Source: DASQDN01 sp963825845
Lineage (GTDB): Bacteria; Acidobacteriota; Terriglobia; Bryobacterales; Bryobacteraceae
Length of the DNA: 64,000 nucleotides
Assembly: GCA_963825845.1 (NCBI GenBank)
Contig: CAWGVL010000014.1
Span: 1 to 64,000, forward strand
Direction of reading: 5' to 3'
Made by a program: the position numbers and the translations under genes. Positions 25,477 through 35,422 of this stretch are shown here, one piece after another. Each line of letters opens with the position of its first letter. Within the stretch, counting starts at the first letter, position 1. The notes below the pieces were generated by a model. It saw nothing but the letters and a program-made list of their open reading frames with translations. It was not told where the DNA came from and made no database searches.

Positions 25477-26976
25477 TCAGCTCCTGGCCATTTTCTCCTG
25501 CAAAGCCGCAAGTCGCATGATCTCTTCCTGCGATGATCCGCGAGGAAGTTCACCCGTCAGGCGGCCCTGGCGCATGACCAGAATGCGATCCGGCACCTGC
25601 AGCAGTTCCGTCAGCTCGGAGCTGACCATCAGGATGGCGGCGCCGGCGCGCGCGAGGCCGTCCATCACTTCGAATACTTCAACCTTCGCGCCAACGTCGA
25701 TCCGCGTGTCGGTTCGTCGAAGAGGAAGATCTTCGCGCCGCGCGCAAGCCACTTCGCGATTACGACTTTCTGCTGATTCCCGCCACTCAGTCGGCCGGCG
25801 AGTTGCGCCCCGGATGAGCACTTGATGCGCAGTTTGGCGACGTATTCCTGGGTCACGGCGCTCTCGGCTTTGTGGCTGATGAACCCCCAGCGAACTCAGG
25901 CGGCCGAGACTCGCCGCCGTTACGTTGTAGGCAATCGGAAGCTGGCGCGCCAGACCGTCGCGACCGCGATCTTCGGGGATCAGCGCGATGCCGGCCTCTA
26001 CCGCCTGTCCGGGGTTGCGCGGATTGACAGTTTTGCCATCCACCCGTACGGTCCCGGAGTCGAAACGATCGACACCGAAAAGCGCCCGGCATAACTCGGT
26101 TCTTCCCGCGCCGAACAGACCCGCGAGACCGACGATCTCGCCCGCTCGCAGATGGAAACAGATGTCGTGGAGTACGCCCTTGCGCGATCACGCCCTCCAC
26201 CCGCAGAAACTCGGCCCCGGAGGGACCGGCTCGCCGCGAGTAGATGGACGTCACTTCGCGACCCACCATGTACTTGATCAACTGCGCCGTGTCGAGTTCT
26301 GCCAACGCGCCAGTATGGACCCGACTCGCCGTCGCGGAAGATCGTCACACGATCGCCCACCGAACGTAGTTCATCCAGGCGGTGGGTGATGTAGATCACG
26401 CCCGTCCCGCGCTCGCGCAGTTCGCGAACGATGCGGAAGACTTCCTTCGTCTCGGACTCGGAGAGCGAAGAGGTCGGCTCGTCGAAGATCAGCAGGCCGG
26501 AACCCGCCTGAATCGCACGGCAGATCTCGACAAGTTGCTTTTGCGCCGGGCTGAGTTTCTGAACAATCCAGTCCGCCTGCAGAGGGAAGTTGTGCTGCTG
26601 GATGAGCCGCGCGGCCTCGTGCTCCATGCGTCTGCGCGATTCACGAGTCCGAGCGGATCCGCGCGGCTGTCGTCCGAGGAAGATGTTCTCGGCAACAGAC
26701 AGGTGCTGCGCGAGCAGGCACTCCTGATGGACCATCGCGATACCATGTGCCTGCGCGTCAGCCGGGTTCTTGAATGATATCGGCTGGCCGTTCCAGAGCA
26801 TCTCGCCCGCATCGGGCGGGAACATGCCGGCGACGATCTTCATGAGCGTCGATTTGCCGGCGCCGTTCTCACCCATCAGAAGGTGGACTTCGCCCGCCTT
26901 GACACCCAGAGTTTCCGTTCCGGAGCGCAACGACACCGCCAAAGCGTTTCTGGATGCCCTTAAGTTGAAGGAGCAT
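25477..26976 (-). CDS. RbsA/MglA-type sugar ABC transporter ATPase (frameshifted)
   Basis: Tandem-ATPase protein of about 500 residues. N-terminal ATPase: MLLQLKGIQKRFGGVVALR, Walker A GENGAGKSTLMKI, KLSPAQKQLVEICRA, Walker B LLIFDEPTSSL, ITHRLDEL. C-terminal ATPase: EIVGLAGLFGAGRTELCRAL, LIPEDRGRDGL, signature LSGGNQQKVVIAKWLARG, FLFDEPTRG, and a C-terminus SSELTELLQVPDRILVMRQG. Frame breaks near 26913 (TTT/AAA homopolymer), about 26315, 26190, 25890 and 25700. ATG 26976 starts the protein at its canonical position. No periplasmic binding protein lies upstream; ftsZ does. Confidence 0.82.
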
Positions 26977-27060
26977 GTAGAGGGTGAAAACTCAGTTTAC
27001 ACCGAGCGAATTAACACGATTGTAAAACGCCCGGCAGCCGCAGCCCCGGGCGTTTGCCGT

Positions 27061-28325
27061 CTATTGGAAGAGACGCCGCTCCCGCCGCATGAACGCTGGA
27101 AGATCCAGATCGTTCTTGGGCTCCTCGGGTGCGGGGCTCGGGGACGAAGAAGCGGCAACCGCAACGCCGACCTCTTCCTCGACAGGTTGCGCTTCTGCTT
27201 CGATGATTTCGGGTTCGTCCACGATTTTGATGGGCTCAGACGTGAACTGCGGCTCTGACGCTGCCGTGAACCGGGGCTCAGTGGCGCGCTCCAACACTTG
27301 ATCGGACATGCTGGTTTGTCGAACCGAGGGCAGTCCTGCGCGCTGGAAGCCAGTCGCGATCACCGTGATCTTGACTTCGTCATCCAGCGATTCGTCGAGC
27401 ACGATACCGAAATTGATCTGAACGTCGTCGTACTCGGCGGCGGCGCGAATCAACGCGCAGGCGTCGTTCACATCGTGGAGGCTGAGCTTGCTCGAACCCG
27501 TGATGTTGATGAGGATGCCGCGAGCGCCCTTGACGCCGCCTTCTTCGAGCAGCGCGCAATTGATCGCCTGCTTCGCCGCTTCGACCAGCGCATTTTCGCC
27601 CTTCGCCGTCGCGCTTCCCATCATCGCGAAGCCCATGCCGAGCATGATGGCGCGGATATCCGAGAAGTCGCGGTTGATGATGCCCGGGCGTCGTGATGAT
27701 CTCGGCGATTCCCTGTACCGCTTGCCGCAGCACGTCGTCGGCAACTCGAAAGGCCTGGTAGAAGCTGGTGCCTTTGGGTACCAGATCAGCAGCTTGTCGT
27801 TCGGGATGGAGATGACGGTGTCGACGCTGGATGCCAGGTCGGCCAAGCCCTTGTCGGCCTGCTTCATGCGACGCGGTCCTTCGAAGCCGAAGGGCTTCGT
27901 GACGACTGCGACGGTGAGGGCGTTCAGTTCTTTCGCGAGCGCAGCAACGACGGGGCCGCTCCCGTGCCCGTTCCGCCGCCCATACCGGCGGTGACGAACA
28001 CCATGTCGGCGCCTTCCAGAACCTCGATGATCCGCTCCGTATCTTCGAGCGCCGCGAGCCTTCCGATCGAGGGATCGGCGCCCGCGCCGAGGCCGTTCGT
28101 CACCTTGCGCCCGATCGCGAGCTTGTTGGGTACAGGCGAAGACTGCAGCGCCTGCAGGTCGGTGTTCATCACATGGAACTCGACTCCCGTGACACCTTCG
28201 CTCATCATGCGCGCGACGGCGTTAGATCCACCGCCGCCCACACCGATGACTTTGATCCGCGTGCCGAGCAGCGCTTCGTCTTCCTGGACTTCGAACTTCA
28301 AATCTTCTCTCTTAATTTCCGCCAT
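27061..28325 (-). CDS. ftsZ: Cell division GTPase FtsZ (three frameshifts)
   Basis: Tubulin-like ring protein. TRIKVIGVGGGGSNAVARM, VEFHVMNTDLQAL, the T4 tubulin signature GMGGGTGTGAAP, KPFGFEGPRRM, DKLL, then RAIMLGMGFAMMGSA, DVQINFGIVLDESL. The C-terminal peptide DLDLPAFMRRERRLF is the FtsA/ZipA-type binding tail. Breaks at 27952-27955 (C4 on the minus strand where C5 is needed), about 27775 and 27683-27685 (G3 where G2 is needed). ftsZ is essential, so these are best read as sequence errors. Its ATG overlaps the ftsA end by 14 bases; it ends the dcw cluster. Confidence 0.95.
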
Positions 28326-29546
28326 GTTGGCCTCCGGTTGCCCCCTTGTCGTACAGCATTCCCAGAATCCCGGGTACCGTCCGCTTCCATTCCTTACGTG
28401 TCTTGAGCTTTGCTGAATACATCGACAGCCCCGCGGCTACACACCAGGCGGCGTCGTTGATCTCGTCGGGCAATCCCGCAATCCCGACGGGCAGGCCATT
28501 CCGGGCCTGACAGTTCAATCGTTCTTCGGCGACATCACACATCCCTTGCAGCAGCGCTCCCCCGCCAGTCAAGACCACCCCTTCGAGAAGCGCCTGCTCC
28601 ATTCCGACCTTGGCGATCTCGCCTCGCACGAAGTGAAACAGTTCCTGCGGCGCGCGCTTCGAGGATATCGTTCAAAAACGTTCGGGGAGCCTCGCGAGGC
28701 GCTCGTCCATCGGGCGATGGTAACTCGATCAGGCTGCGTTCGGACGTGAGCCCCATCACCGCGCACCCATAGTCGCACTTCAATCGTTCGGCATCCTCGT
28801 ACGAGAGCGTCAATCCGATGGCCACATCACGGGTGAAGTGGTCCGCCGAGATCGGGATACTGCTGGCGCGAAGCAATGCGTCGCCGTCGTACACGACGAG
28901 GTCCGTCGAATGCGCGCCGATGTCAACGACCGCGACGCCGCGGCTCCTCTCTTCAGCGAGCACAGCAGCGTATCCGGCGGCCACCGGCTCGAAGATCGTC
29001 TCTTCTACGGCGAGGTGCGCGTGATGAACGGCATTCACCAGCGCCTGATGCTCGTGAACCGAAGTCGAGATGACATGCACGTTTGCTTCGAGCCGCGCGC
29101 ACACGACACCTCGCGGATTGCGGTATCCTGCCCGGCCATCAAGCGTGAAGTCCTGCGGCGCAACCTGCAGCACGATCCGGTCTTCCATGCAGTCGAACTT
29201 TTGATGCAAGCTCGACTGCGTAATTCAGATCGCCGGGATCGATTTCGCGCGGACGTCCGAATTCATATAATCCACGGCTATTGATCCCCTCGACGGAAGT
29301 ACCGCCGACGCCTACGACGGCGCTCTCCACCGAAACGTGCGCCTTGCGTTCCGCCTCCGTGACGACAGCGCGGATGGATTCTGTCGCGGCAACCTGGTCG
29401 GAGATCCGGCCCTTCGACCAGCCACCCGACGGGACGACGGCATGGCCGAGATACCGCATTCGTCCGTCCTCGTGCAGGCAAATCAGACATCGCGTGTTGA
29501 TACTTCCGATATCGAGGCCGACCGCGTACCGAGCGGGGCCGGTCAC
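28312..29546 (-). CDS. ftsA: Cell division actin-like protein FtsA (two frameshifts)
   Basis: Actin-fold membrane anchor of the Z ring. N-terminus YAVGLDIGSINTRCLICLHE (phosphate 1 loop), SHS2 insertion 1C, then GVAVVDIGAHSTDLVVYDGD (phosphate 2), LKCDYGCAVMG, and VVLTGGGALLQGM (adenosine loop). Frame breaks near 29205 and 28650. The final 30 residues (KTRKEWKRTVPGILGMLYDK) resemble the amphipathic membrane-targeting tail region. GTG start overlaps the ftsQ stop (GTGA). Confidence 0.92.
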
Positions 29547-30451
29547 CTGTGTGCTCCTGATTTCGTGCCGCCGGGCTTGGCCGAAGCAGATGTTTTGCCA
29601 GTTGCCTGCGTTACCGCTCCAGCGGCCGTGATTCTATCCTTCAATCGAAGATCCAACACCACGGCGTCGGGCAGGCGATTGCGGATTTCCTCGTGGTTGT
29701 TGATGAAGTTCTCGTAGCGCTCACGATAGTTCTGGTTGCCGAGCATCAACGTCAGAGCCCGGTCATCGAACTGCTGGATGATCTTGAGATTCTCTAACTG
29801 ACTCACATCAATCTCGGAGATCTTCTCCATATACGATCCAAGTTCGGCCTGCATCCGTAGGAATCGCTTCATACGCTCGCGGCGGCTTGTTTCACTTTCG
29901 GATCGTGTAATGCCGGTGAGCACGGGAAGACGGAAGGCCCGGACGCGTTGCGGATCGAGCAGCACGCCGTCGGCATCCACCAGCGTCAGCATGAAGGCGC
30001 CGTCCGCGGCGGGCGTCTGCACGAACGCCGCTGGGGTTCTTTCCTTGATGCTAATGACGAGCCGGTTCGGCCATAGGCGCTGGATGGACGCTTCTTTCAC
30101 CCAATCGATGCCCATCAGTTTCAGACGCCGCTCACGAATGGGGCAAAGAAATATGCTGCGGCCGAAGTCACGTCCAAAGACCTGAATGATCTGCTCGTCT
30201 GTTACATTGCGAATACCCTCGATCTGAAATGTGTCGATTCGTTCACCCGGCTCGGGAGGACCTGGTAAAAAGAAGCGCGAATCGGTGACGAGGAAGTTGT
30301 CGATGGTGAGATATACCCAAACGACGGCGAGGAGACACGCTACCACCATCGCCGCGCTCGCTACCTGCTTCATTGCTCCAAGAAGGGCGGCAACGCGCGT
30401 CGGCGCGGGCCCCATCGTGTCGGCAGCGGCGGCTGCAGAGCGTCTAGCCAT
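29543..30451 (-). CDS. ftsQ: Cell division protein FtsQ/DivIB
   Basis: Short cytoplasmic N-terminus, one membrane helix (AAMVVACLLAVVWVYLTI, about residues 33-50), a POTRA domain (IDTFQIEGIRNVTDEQIIQV) and a beta domain with WVKEASIQRLWPNRLVISIK, RTPAAF, DADGVLLD and LPVLTG. It bridges FtsL/FtsB and the divisome. ATG 30451 is used rather than the longer frame because it starts right over the murC stop (8-base overlap). Length 302, with a disordered, alanine/serine/lysine-rich tail. Confidence 0.9.
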   Translation of the reverse strand: MARRSAAAAADTMGPAPTRVAALLGAMKQVASAAMVVACLLAVVWVYLTIDNFLVTDSRFFLPGPPEPGERIDTFQIEGIRNVTDEQIIQVFGRDFGRSIFLCPIRERRLKLMGIDWVKEASIQRLWPNRLVISIKERTPAAFVQTPAADGAFMLTLVDADGVLLDPQRVRAFRLPVLTGITRSESETSRRERMKRFLRMQAELGSYMEKISEIDVSQLENLKIIQQFDDRALTLMLGNQNYRERYENFINNHEEIRNRLPDAVVLDLRLKDRITAAGAVTQATGKTSASAKPGGTKSGAHR

Positions 30452-31835
30452 GGGCGGCGGAGCCTCCGCGTAGCGCCTGGAGCAGACGATCTCCCGCCTG
30501 CCAAACATTGCCGGCGCCGAGGGTCAATACAGCGTCGCCTTCTGACGCGTTAGCTGCGACGGCTTCGACCGCGTCCTCCATGGTACGGACGTAATGAACA
30601 GAGCGATGGCCAAACGCCGACATTCGGTCGGCGAGAGCCTGCGTCGTGACTCCCTCGATCGGCTTCTCTGACGCAGCGTAGATGTCGAGTAGATATACGT
30701 GGTCAGCACTATGAAACGATCGGGCGAAATCGTCCATCAGATGCATCGTTCGTGTATAGCGATGGGGCTGGAAAATCGCGTGTACACGGCTGAACCGGCA
30801 ATCGCGGGCGGCGGCGAGCGTGGCTCGAATCTCCGTCGGATGGTGGCCGTAATCGTCGATGACCGTGATGCCCCTTTCCTGCCCGCGCTGCTGGAATCTC
30901 CGGTCGACTCCGGCAAACTTCGCAAGCCCCTCGCGGATGACGTCGGCCGGAATCTCCAACTCCAGACCAATCGCTATCGCGGCGGTCGCGTTTCGCACGT
31001 TGTGGATGCCTGGCACGCCGAGATGAAATTCGCCGAGATCCTGATCCCCGAAACGAAGATGGAACGTGCTCGACAGGTGTCCACACGAAGCGTGCGAGAT
31101 TACGAGCATCGCCTGGGCGCCCATTCCGTAGGTAATGATGCGGCGATTGACGTTCGGCAGAATCTGCTGCACGTTGTCATCATCCAGGCACAGGATCGCG
31201 GCGCCGTAGAACGGGACCTTGTTGACGAAGTCGGTAAACGCGTCGCGGATCTCGTCAATGTCGGAGTAATGGTCGAGATGCTCGCGATCGATATTCGTGA
31301 CAATCGCAAGGATCGGTGAAAGCTTCAGGAACGATCCATCGCTCTCATCGGATTCAACGACAAGAAAGCTGCTCTTTCCAAGACGGGCGTTCGAGCCACC
31401 CATGGTTGCTACACGTCCGCCCACAACAACCGTGGGATCCAAGCCCGCATGCGACAGGATGGTCGCAGCCATCGAGGTTGTGGTCGTCTTTCCGTGGCTG
31501 CCCGCAACGGCGATGCCGTACTTCAGGCGCATCAGTTCCGCAAGCAGTTCTCCCCGCGGGATGACGGGTATTCCGAGTCTGCGCGCCTCTACGAGTTCCG
31601 GATTCTGGGCGTCAACCGCCGACGTGACCACGAGCGCTTTCGCGCCATCGATGTTCTCTGCCGCATGACCTTCGTATACCTTCGCGCCGAGCGACTGCAG
31701 ACGCTCCGTGATGGGAGTGAGCTTCACGTCCGATCCCGTGATCTGGTACCCGAGATTCAGCAGAATTTCGGCGATACCGCTCATGCCGATACCGCCGATG
31801 CCGGTGAAGTGCAATTGCTGCGGCTTCAAAAACAT
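30444..31835 (-). CDS. murC: UDP-N-acetylmuramate--L-alanine ligase
   Basis: First amino-acid ligase of peptidoglycan precursor synthesis. N-terminal HFTGIGGIGMSGIAEILLN, ITGSDVK; ATP loop VAGSHGKTTTTSM (about residue 112-122); VESDESDGSFLKL; NIDREHLDHYSD; GVPGIHNVRNATAAIAI; VDRRFQQRG; DDYGHHPTEIRAT; FQPHRYTRT. 463 residues and undamaged. Unlike many clusters, neither murB nor ddl follows before ftsQ. Confidence 0.97.
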   Translation of the reverse strand: MFLKPQQLHFTGIGGIGMSGIAEILLNLGYQITGSDVKLTPITERLQSLGAKVYEGHAAENIDGAKALVVTSAVDAQNPELVEARRLGIPVIPRGELLAELMRLKYGIAVAGSHGKTTTTSMAATILSHAGLDPTVVVGGRVATMGGSNARLGKSSFLVVESDESDGSFLKLSPILAIVTNIDREHLDHYSDIDEIRDAFTDFVNKVPFYGAAILCLDDDNVQQILPNVNRRIITYGMGAQAMLVISHASCGHLSSTFHLRFGDQDLGEFHLGVPGIHNVRNATAAIAIGLELEIPADVIREGLAKFAGVDRRFQQRGQERGITVIDDYGHHPTEIRATLAAARDCRFSRVHAIFQPHRYTRTMHLMDDFARSFHSADHVYLLDIYAASEKPIEGVTTQALADRMSAFGHRSVHYVRTMEDAVEAVAANASEGDAVLTLGAGNVWQAGDRLLQALRGGSAAHG

Positions 31836-31898
31836 CTAGTCTAGATTTTGCTCCGAGGTGTTAACGAGAGTACAGATGGTCATTATCGCACCTTCACT

Positions 31899-32963
31899 TC
31901 AACCCACAAGTCCCATCAGGGCGTCAGCAGCTTTTTGCGCTGCTAACGGCTTCGCCATCAATTTGGCTGCGGCGCTCATGGCATCGAGCGCAGTACGGTC
32001 CATCATCAGGCGTGTGACTTCATCGAACAACCGCTGTCCTGTCATGTCGTGATCGATGACAATGCGCGCAGCTCCGTGACGGCTCATTGCCTCCGCATTG
32101 TGCTGCTGATGATTATCGGCAGCAAATGGAAAAGGGACTAGTATACTTGGCCGGCCGGCTGCGGCAAGCTCAGATACGGTCGATGCTCCGGAGCGGCAAA
32201 CTATCAGATCGGCCCGGGCGAATGCGGCCGGCATGTCCGTAATGAAATCTACGACTTCGCCGGTGAGTCCGGTCCCGCGGAAGATCTCGAGCAGCGGCTC
32301 AGCGTTGCCGCGGCCGGCTTGATGGATGACGTGGATCGGCGCTCCTGCATCGGCAAAGAGGCGCCATGCGGCCGAGGCGGCGTTGTTCAGCGTACGTGAA
32401 CCCTGGCTTCCCCCGGTCACTAGCAGCGTGAATCGGCCGTCGCCTGTTTTCGGTCGAACGTGGAAGAAATCACGCCGAACAGGAACGCCGGTAATTTCAG
32501 CCCGCCCTGCCGGAAAGTAAGCGATTGTCTCTTCGAAGTTCACCAGGGCGTGCGAGGTAAACGCCGCGAGCTTACGGTTCGTCATTCCGGGAATCGCATT
32601 CGGCTCCATGACGGTGACCGGCACGCCACGCAGGAGTGCCGCAAGGACGACCGGGCCGGCGACATAGCCTCCCATACTGAATACTCCGCCGGCGCCATGG
32701 CGGCCGAGGAGATCGAACACCTTGATCACGCTTAGCGGAAGTTGCCAAAGAGTCTTCAACCGCTGCATCAGCCCAACGCGGTTCAGACCGCCGATCTCGA
32801 TCCATTCGATCGGAAACCCTGCGTTCGGCACCAGGCGAGCTTCCATACCCTGACGCGTTCCGACAAAGATCGGCTCATGCCCGCGGTTGCGCAGCTCGTC
32901 CGCAACCGCCAGAGCAGGAATGATGTGCCCTCCGGTTCCCCCGCCCGCCATGATGAATTTCAT
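31899..32963 (-). CDS. murG: MurG N-acetylglucosaminyltransferase
   Basis: Converts lipid I to lipid II at the inner face of the membrane. MKFIMAGGGTGGHIIPALAV (G loop 1), GTRQGMEARLVPNAG, IGGLNRVG, SMGGYVAGP, VTGGSQGSRTLN (G loop 3), SGASTVSELAAAGRPSILVP and FPFAADNHQQHNAE (UDP-GlcNAc site). 354 residues. ATG 32963 overlaps the ftsW stop (ATGA). Confidence 0.97.
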   Translation of the reverse strand: MKFIMAGGGTGGHIIPALAVADELRNRGHEPIFVGTRQGMEARLVPNAGFPIEWIEIGGLNRVGLMQRLKTLWQLPLSVIKVFDLLGRHGAGGVFSMGGYVAGPVVLAALLRGVPVTVMEPNAIPGMTNRKLAAFTSHALVNFEETIAYFPAGRAEITGVPVRRDFFHVRPKTGDGRFTLLVTGGSQGSRTLNNAASAAWRLFADAGAPIHVIHQAGRGNAEPLLEIFRGTGLTGEVVDFITDMPAAFARADLIVCRSGASTVSELAAAGRPSILVPFPFAADNHQQHNAEAMSRHGAARIVIDHDMTGQRLFDEVTRLMMDRTALDAMSAAAKLMAKPLAAQKAADALMGLVG

Positions 32964-34096
32964 CCGGCGTGTTCACTCACACTCAGCAATATTCCGAGAG
33001 AGATCAATGTGCTCAGCAGCGAGCTGCCGCCATACGAGATCATCGGCAAGGGAATGCCCTTCGATGGCCCCATATCCAGAACAACGCTGATATTGAAAAT
33101 CGCCTGCAGTACAACCGAGACAGTGATTCCAAGCGCAAGGTAGCGGCCGAAAACGTCAGGGGCAACATAAAACAGCCGTAAACCTCGCCAAAGGATCACA
33201 AAGAAACCGAACAGAAGTCCACTGGTGCCCCACAGCCCGAGTTCTTCACCGACCACCGCGTAGATGTAATCTGTGTGCGCTTCAGGCAGGTACAGCAACT
33301 TCTGCTTGCCCTGCATCAAGCCGACGCCCAGAACTCCTCCGGAACCCACTGCGATCCGGGACTGCCTCGGTTGGTACGTCGGGTCGCTAGCGCCCTGGGA
33401 TCGTTTGGCGTACGCCAGGATCTCACCGGACGGATTGATGCGGGAAAGGATCTTGTATTCTGGATCGACGCGAGCGATTACGCGCGCGAGACGATACGGC
33501 TTCAAGGCCACGAATATTGTCAGGAGCAGCAGCCCGCCGCCTGCCGCAGCGAGGATGTATCGACGCTCCAAACCCGCAACATAAAACAGTACGGCTGCGG
33601 TGAGCGCGAGCATCATCGCCGTCCCGAGATCAGGCCCGGCGACGATCGCGGTCACCCCGCCCAAGGCAAGCATCGCCGGACGCAGCGTGTGTTTGTCATT
33701 GATCGCTCGAAGCCGGAGTGAAATGAAGTACGCGAGGAAGATGATCATCGCGGGCTTGGCGAACTCGGAGGGCTGCAGCGACGCCTTACCGATTTGAAGC
33801 CAGCGATGCTTATGCCCGATGAAAAACACCAATACGAGCAGGCTGGTCACGATCCCGAGCGGCGCAAATGCCCAAACAGGGTTGTCGAATCGCCGGTAAT
33901 CCAGCCGCTTCAACTGCATCAGCGCGACGAACGAGACCGCCGCCCATCCCAACTGACGAACGATGAAATACATATCCCACTTGTATTTCAGCTCCGCCAT
34001 TACGGACGACGCGCTATACACGATCACCAGGCCGAAGCACACCATGGCCACGATCGTGAAAAACAGGATCCAGTCGGTCTTCAGTCGCTGCGCCAC
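32960..34096 (-). CDS. ftsW: SEDS peptidoglycan glycosyltransferase FtsW
   Basis: Polytopic SEDS protein, about ten helices, 378 residues. Seen: VIVYSASSVMAEL near the N-terminus, HRWLQIGKASLQPSEFAKPA, GPDLGTAMML, the long periplasmic loop with YQPRQSRIAVGSGGVLGVGL and YLPEAHTDYIYAVVGEELGL, and the C-terminal PLPMISYGGSSLL. These are the FtsW/RodA hallmarks; position between murD and murG points to the division paralogue. Polymerises lipid II together with the FtsI transpeptidase. Confidence 0.96.
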   Translation of the reverse strand: MAQRLKTDWILFFTIVAMVCFGLVIVYSASSVMAELKYKWDMYFIVRQLGWAAVSFVALMQLKRLDYRRFDNPVWAFAPLGIVTSLLVLVFFIGHKHRWLQIGKASLQPSEFAKPAMIIFLAYFISLRLRAINDKHTLRPAMLALGGVTAIVAGPDLGTAMMLALTAAVLFYVAGLERRYILAAAGGGLLLLTIFVALKPYRLARVIARVDPEYKILSRINPSGEILAYAKRSQGASDPTYQPRQSRIAVGSGGVLGVGLMQGKQKLLYLPEAHTDYIYAVVGEELGLWGTSGLLFGFFVILWRGLRLFYVAPDVFGRYLALGITVSVVLQAIFNISVVLDMGPSKGIPLPMISYGGSSLLSTLISLGILLSVSEHAG

Positions 34097-34098
34097 TT

Positions 34099-35406
34099 CT
34101 ACAAACTCCTTACCAGTTCCTTGAATACTCGCCCGCGATGCTCGAAGTTATCGAATTGATCAAAACTCGCGCACGCCGGCGCCAGCAGGACGACATCGCC
34201 TGGACTGGCCTGCGACGCGGCATATTCCACCGCACGATCGATCGCCCCTGATTCGGCGAGCGGCAATCCCTCCAACTGCGCCGCGATTTTCGGAGCAGCC
34301 GCGCCGATCAACAGAACGCTTTTCGCCTTTTCCCGCAGCTTCTCGCGAAGGACCGTATAGTCGCTGTCCTTGTCTTTGCCCCCGAGGATGATCCACAAGT
34401 TTGCCCGGGAATGCGTCGATGGCCTTTTCAGTCGCGTCCACGTTCGTCGCCTTGGAATCGTTGTAATACTGCACCCCGTTCCGTTCGCGCACGAACTCCA
34501 GCCGGTGTTCGACGCCAGGAAATGTTCGCAGGCCTGCGGCGATGTCCGTCAGCTTTGCGCCGGCGAGGATGCGCCGCGCGTGTAGCTGCCATCGCGTTCT
34601 CGACGTTATGAAGCCCCCGGATCGGGAGTTCGTCCGCATCGATGAGCGGATGCGCCTCCACGAAGATGGTGTCGGCCGTCGAAGCGGACTTCGTGCGCCG
34701 ATCTTGCGGCTGAACCAGTGAGGCGTCGCGCTGGTACGCGACGCGTAGCTCACGCAAGTGCGATCATCCGCGTTCAAACTGCGTGGTCGATGGCCGTTTG
34801 GCGTCTCGAACAGACGAGCCTTGGCATCCGCGTAGTTCTCGAGCGTATGATGACGGTCAAGATGGTCGGGCGTGACGTTTGTGCAAACTGCCGATGTTGG
34901 CGCGGAACTCGTCGATGGTTTCGAGTTGGAAGCTCGACAGCTCCAGGACGTTCCACTGGTCGTCTCGCGATGTCGCGACCATAGCCGTTGGCGGTGTCCC
35001 GATATTGCCCCCGACCTGGCAGGCAATTCCGCATTCTTTCAGAAGATGGCCGATCAGCGCCGTCGTGGTGGTCTTGCCGTTCGAGCCCGTGATGCCGCAG
35101 ATCGGCCCCTTCAGGAAATAGCTCCGGCGAGTTCCACTTCACCGATGACCGGAATGCCCTTCTCGCGCGTGCGGCCTCCACAGGCGCGATGTCCACCGGC
35201 ACTCCCGGCGAAAGGACGATCAGGTCGGGCCGGGTGAAAGTCTCTTCCGTCTGCGGCAGCAGCGCGACCGGAACATTCTGGACGCGGCTGGTCGTCCGTC
35301 GCGAGATCACCTGCGCTCCATGCTGCCGAAGCAGATCAATCGCCGCGAGGCCGGACTTCCCCATTCCGGCAACTAGCACCGTTCTGCCATTCAGTTCGTG
35401 TTTCAT
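34099..35406 (-). CDS. murD: UDP-MurNAc-L-Ala:D-Glu ligase (many frameshifts)
   Basis: Pieces in all three frames line up in MurD order: MKHELNGRTVLVAGMGKSGL, RPDLIVLSPGVPVDIAPVE, then GITGSNGKTTTT, QWNVLELSSFQLETIDEF, DADELPIRGLHNVENAMAA, then LTDIAAGLRTFPGVEHRLEF, VQYYNDSKATNVDATEKAI, WIILGGKDKDSDY and a C-terminus VLLAPACASFDQFDNFEHRG. At least six breaks between about 34400 and 35180. Product length would be normal (about 435 residues) if repaired. As the only murD in a complete dcw cluster it should be functional, so read errors are assumed. Confidence 0.88.
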
Positions 35407-35422
35407 CGCAGCTTCAGTGTCG

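Noticed and set aside
27061..29546. ftsZ and ftsA as pseudogenes
   Set aside because: Both retain all motifs in alternating frames, the ftsZ breaks resolved are mostly homopolymer miscounts, and the genes are essential and in conserved context.
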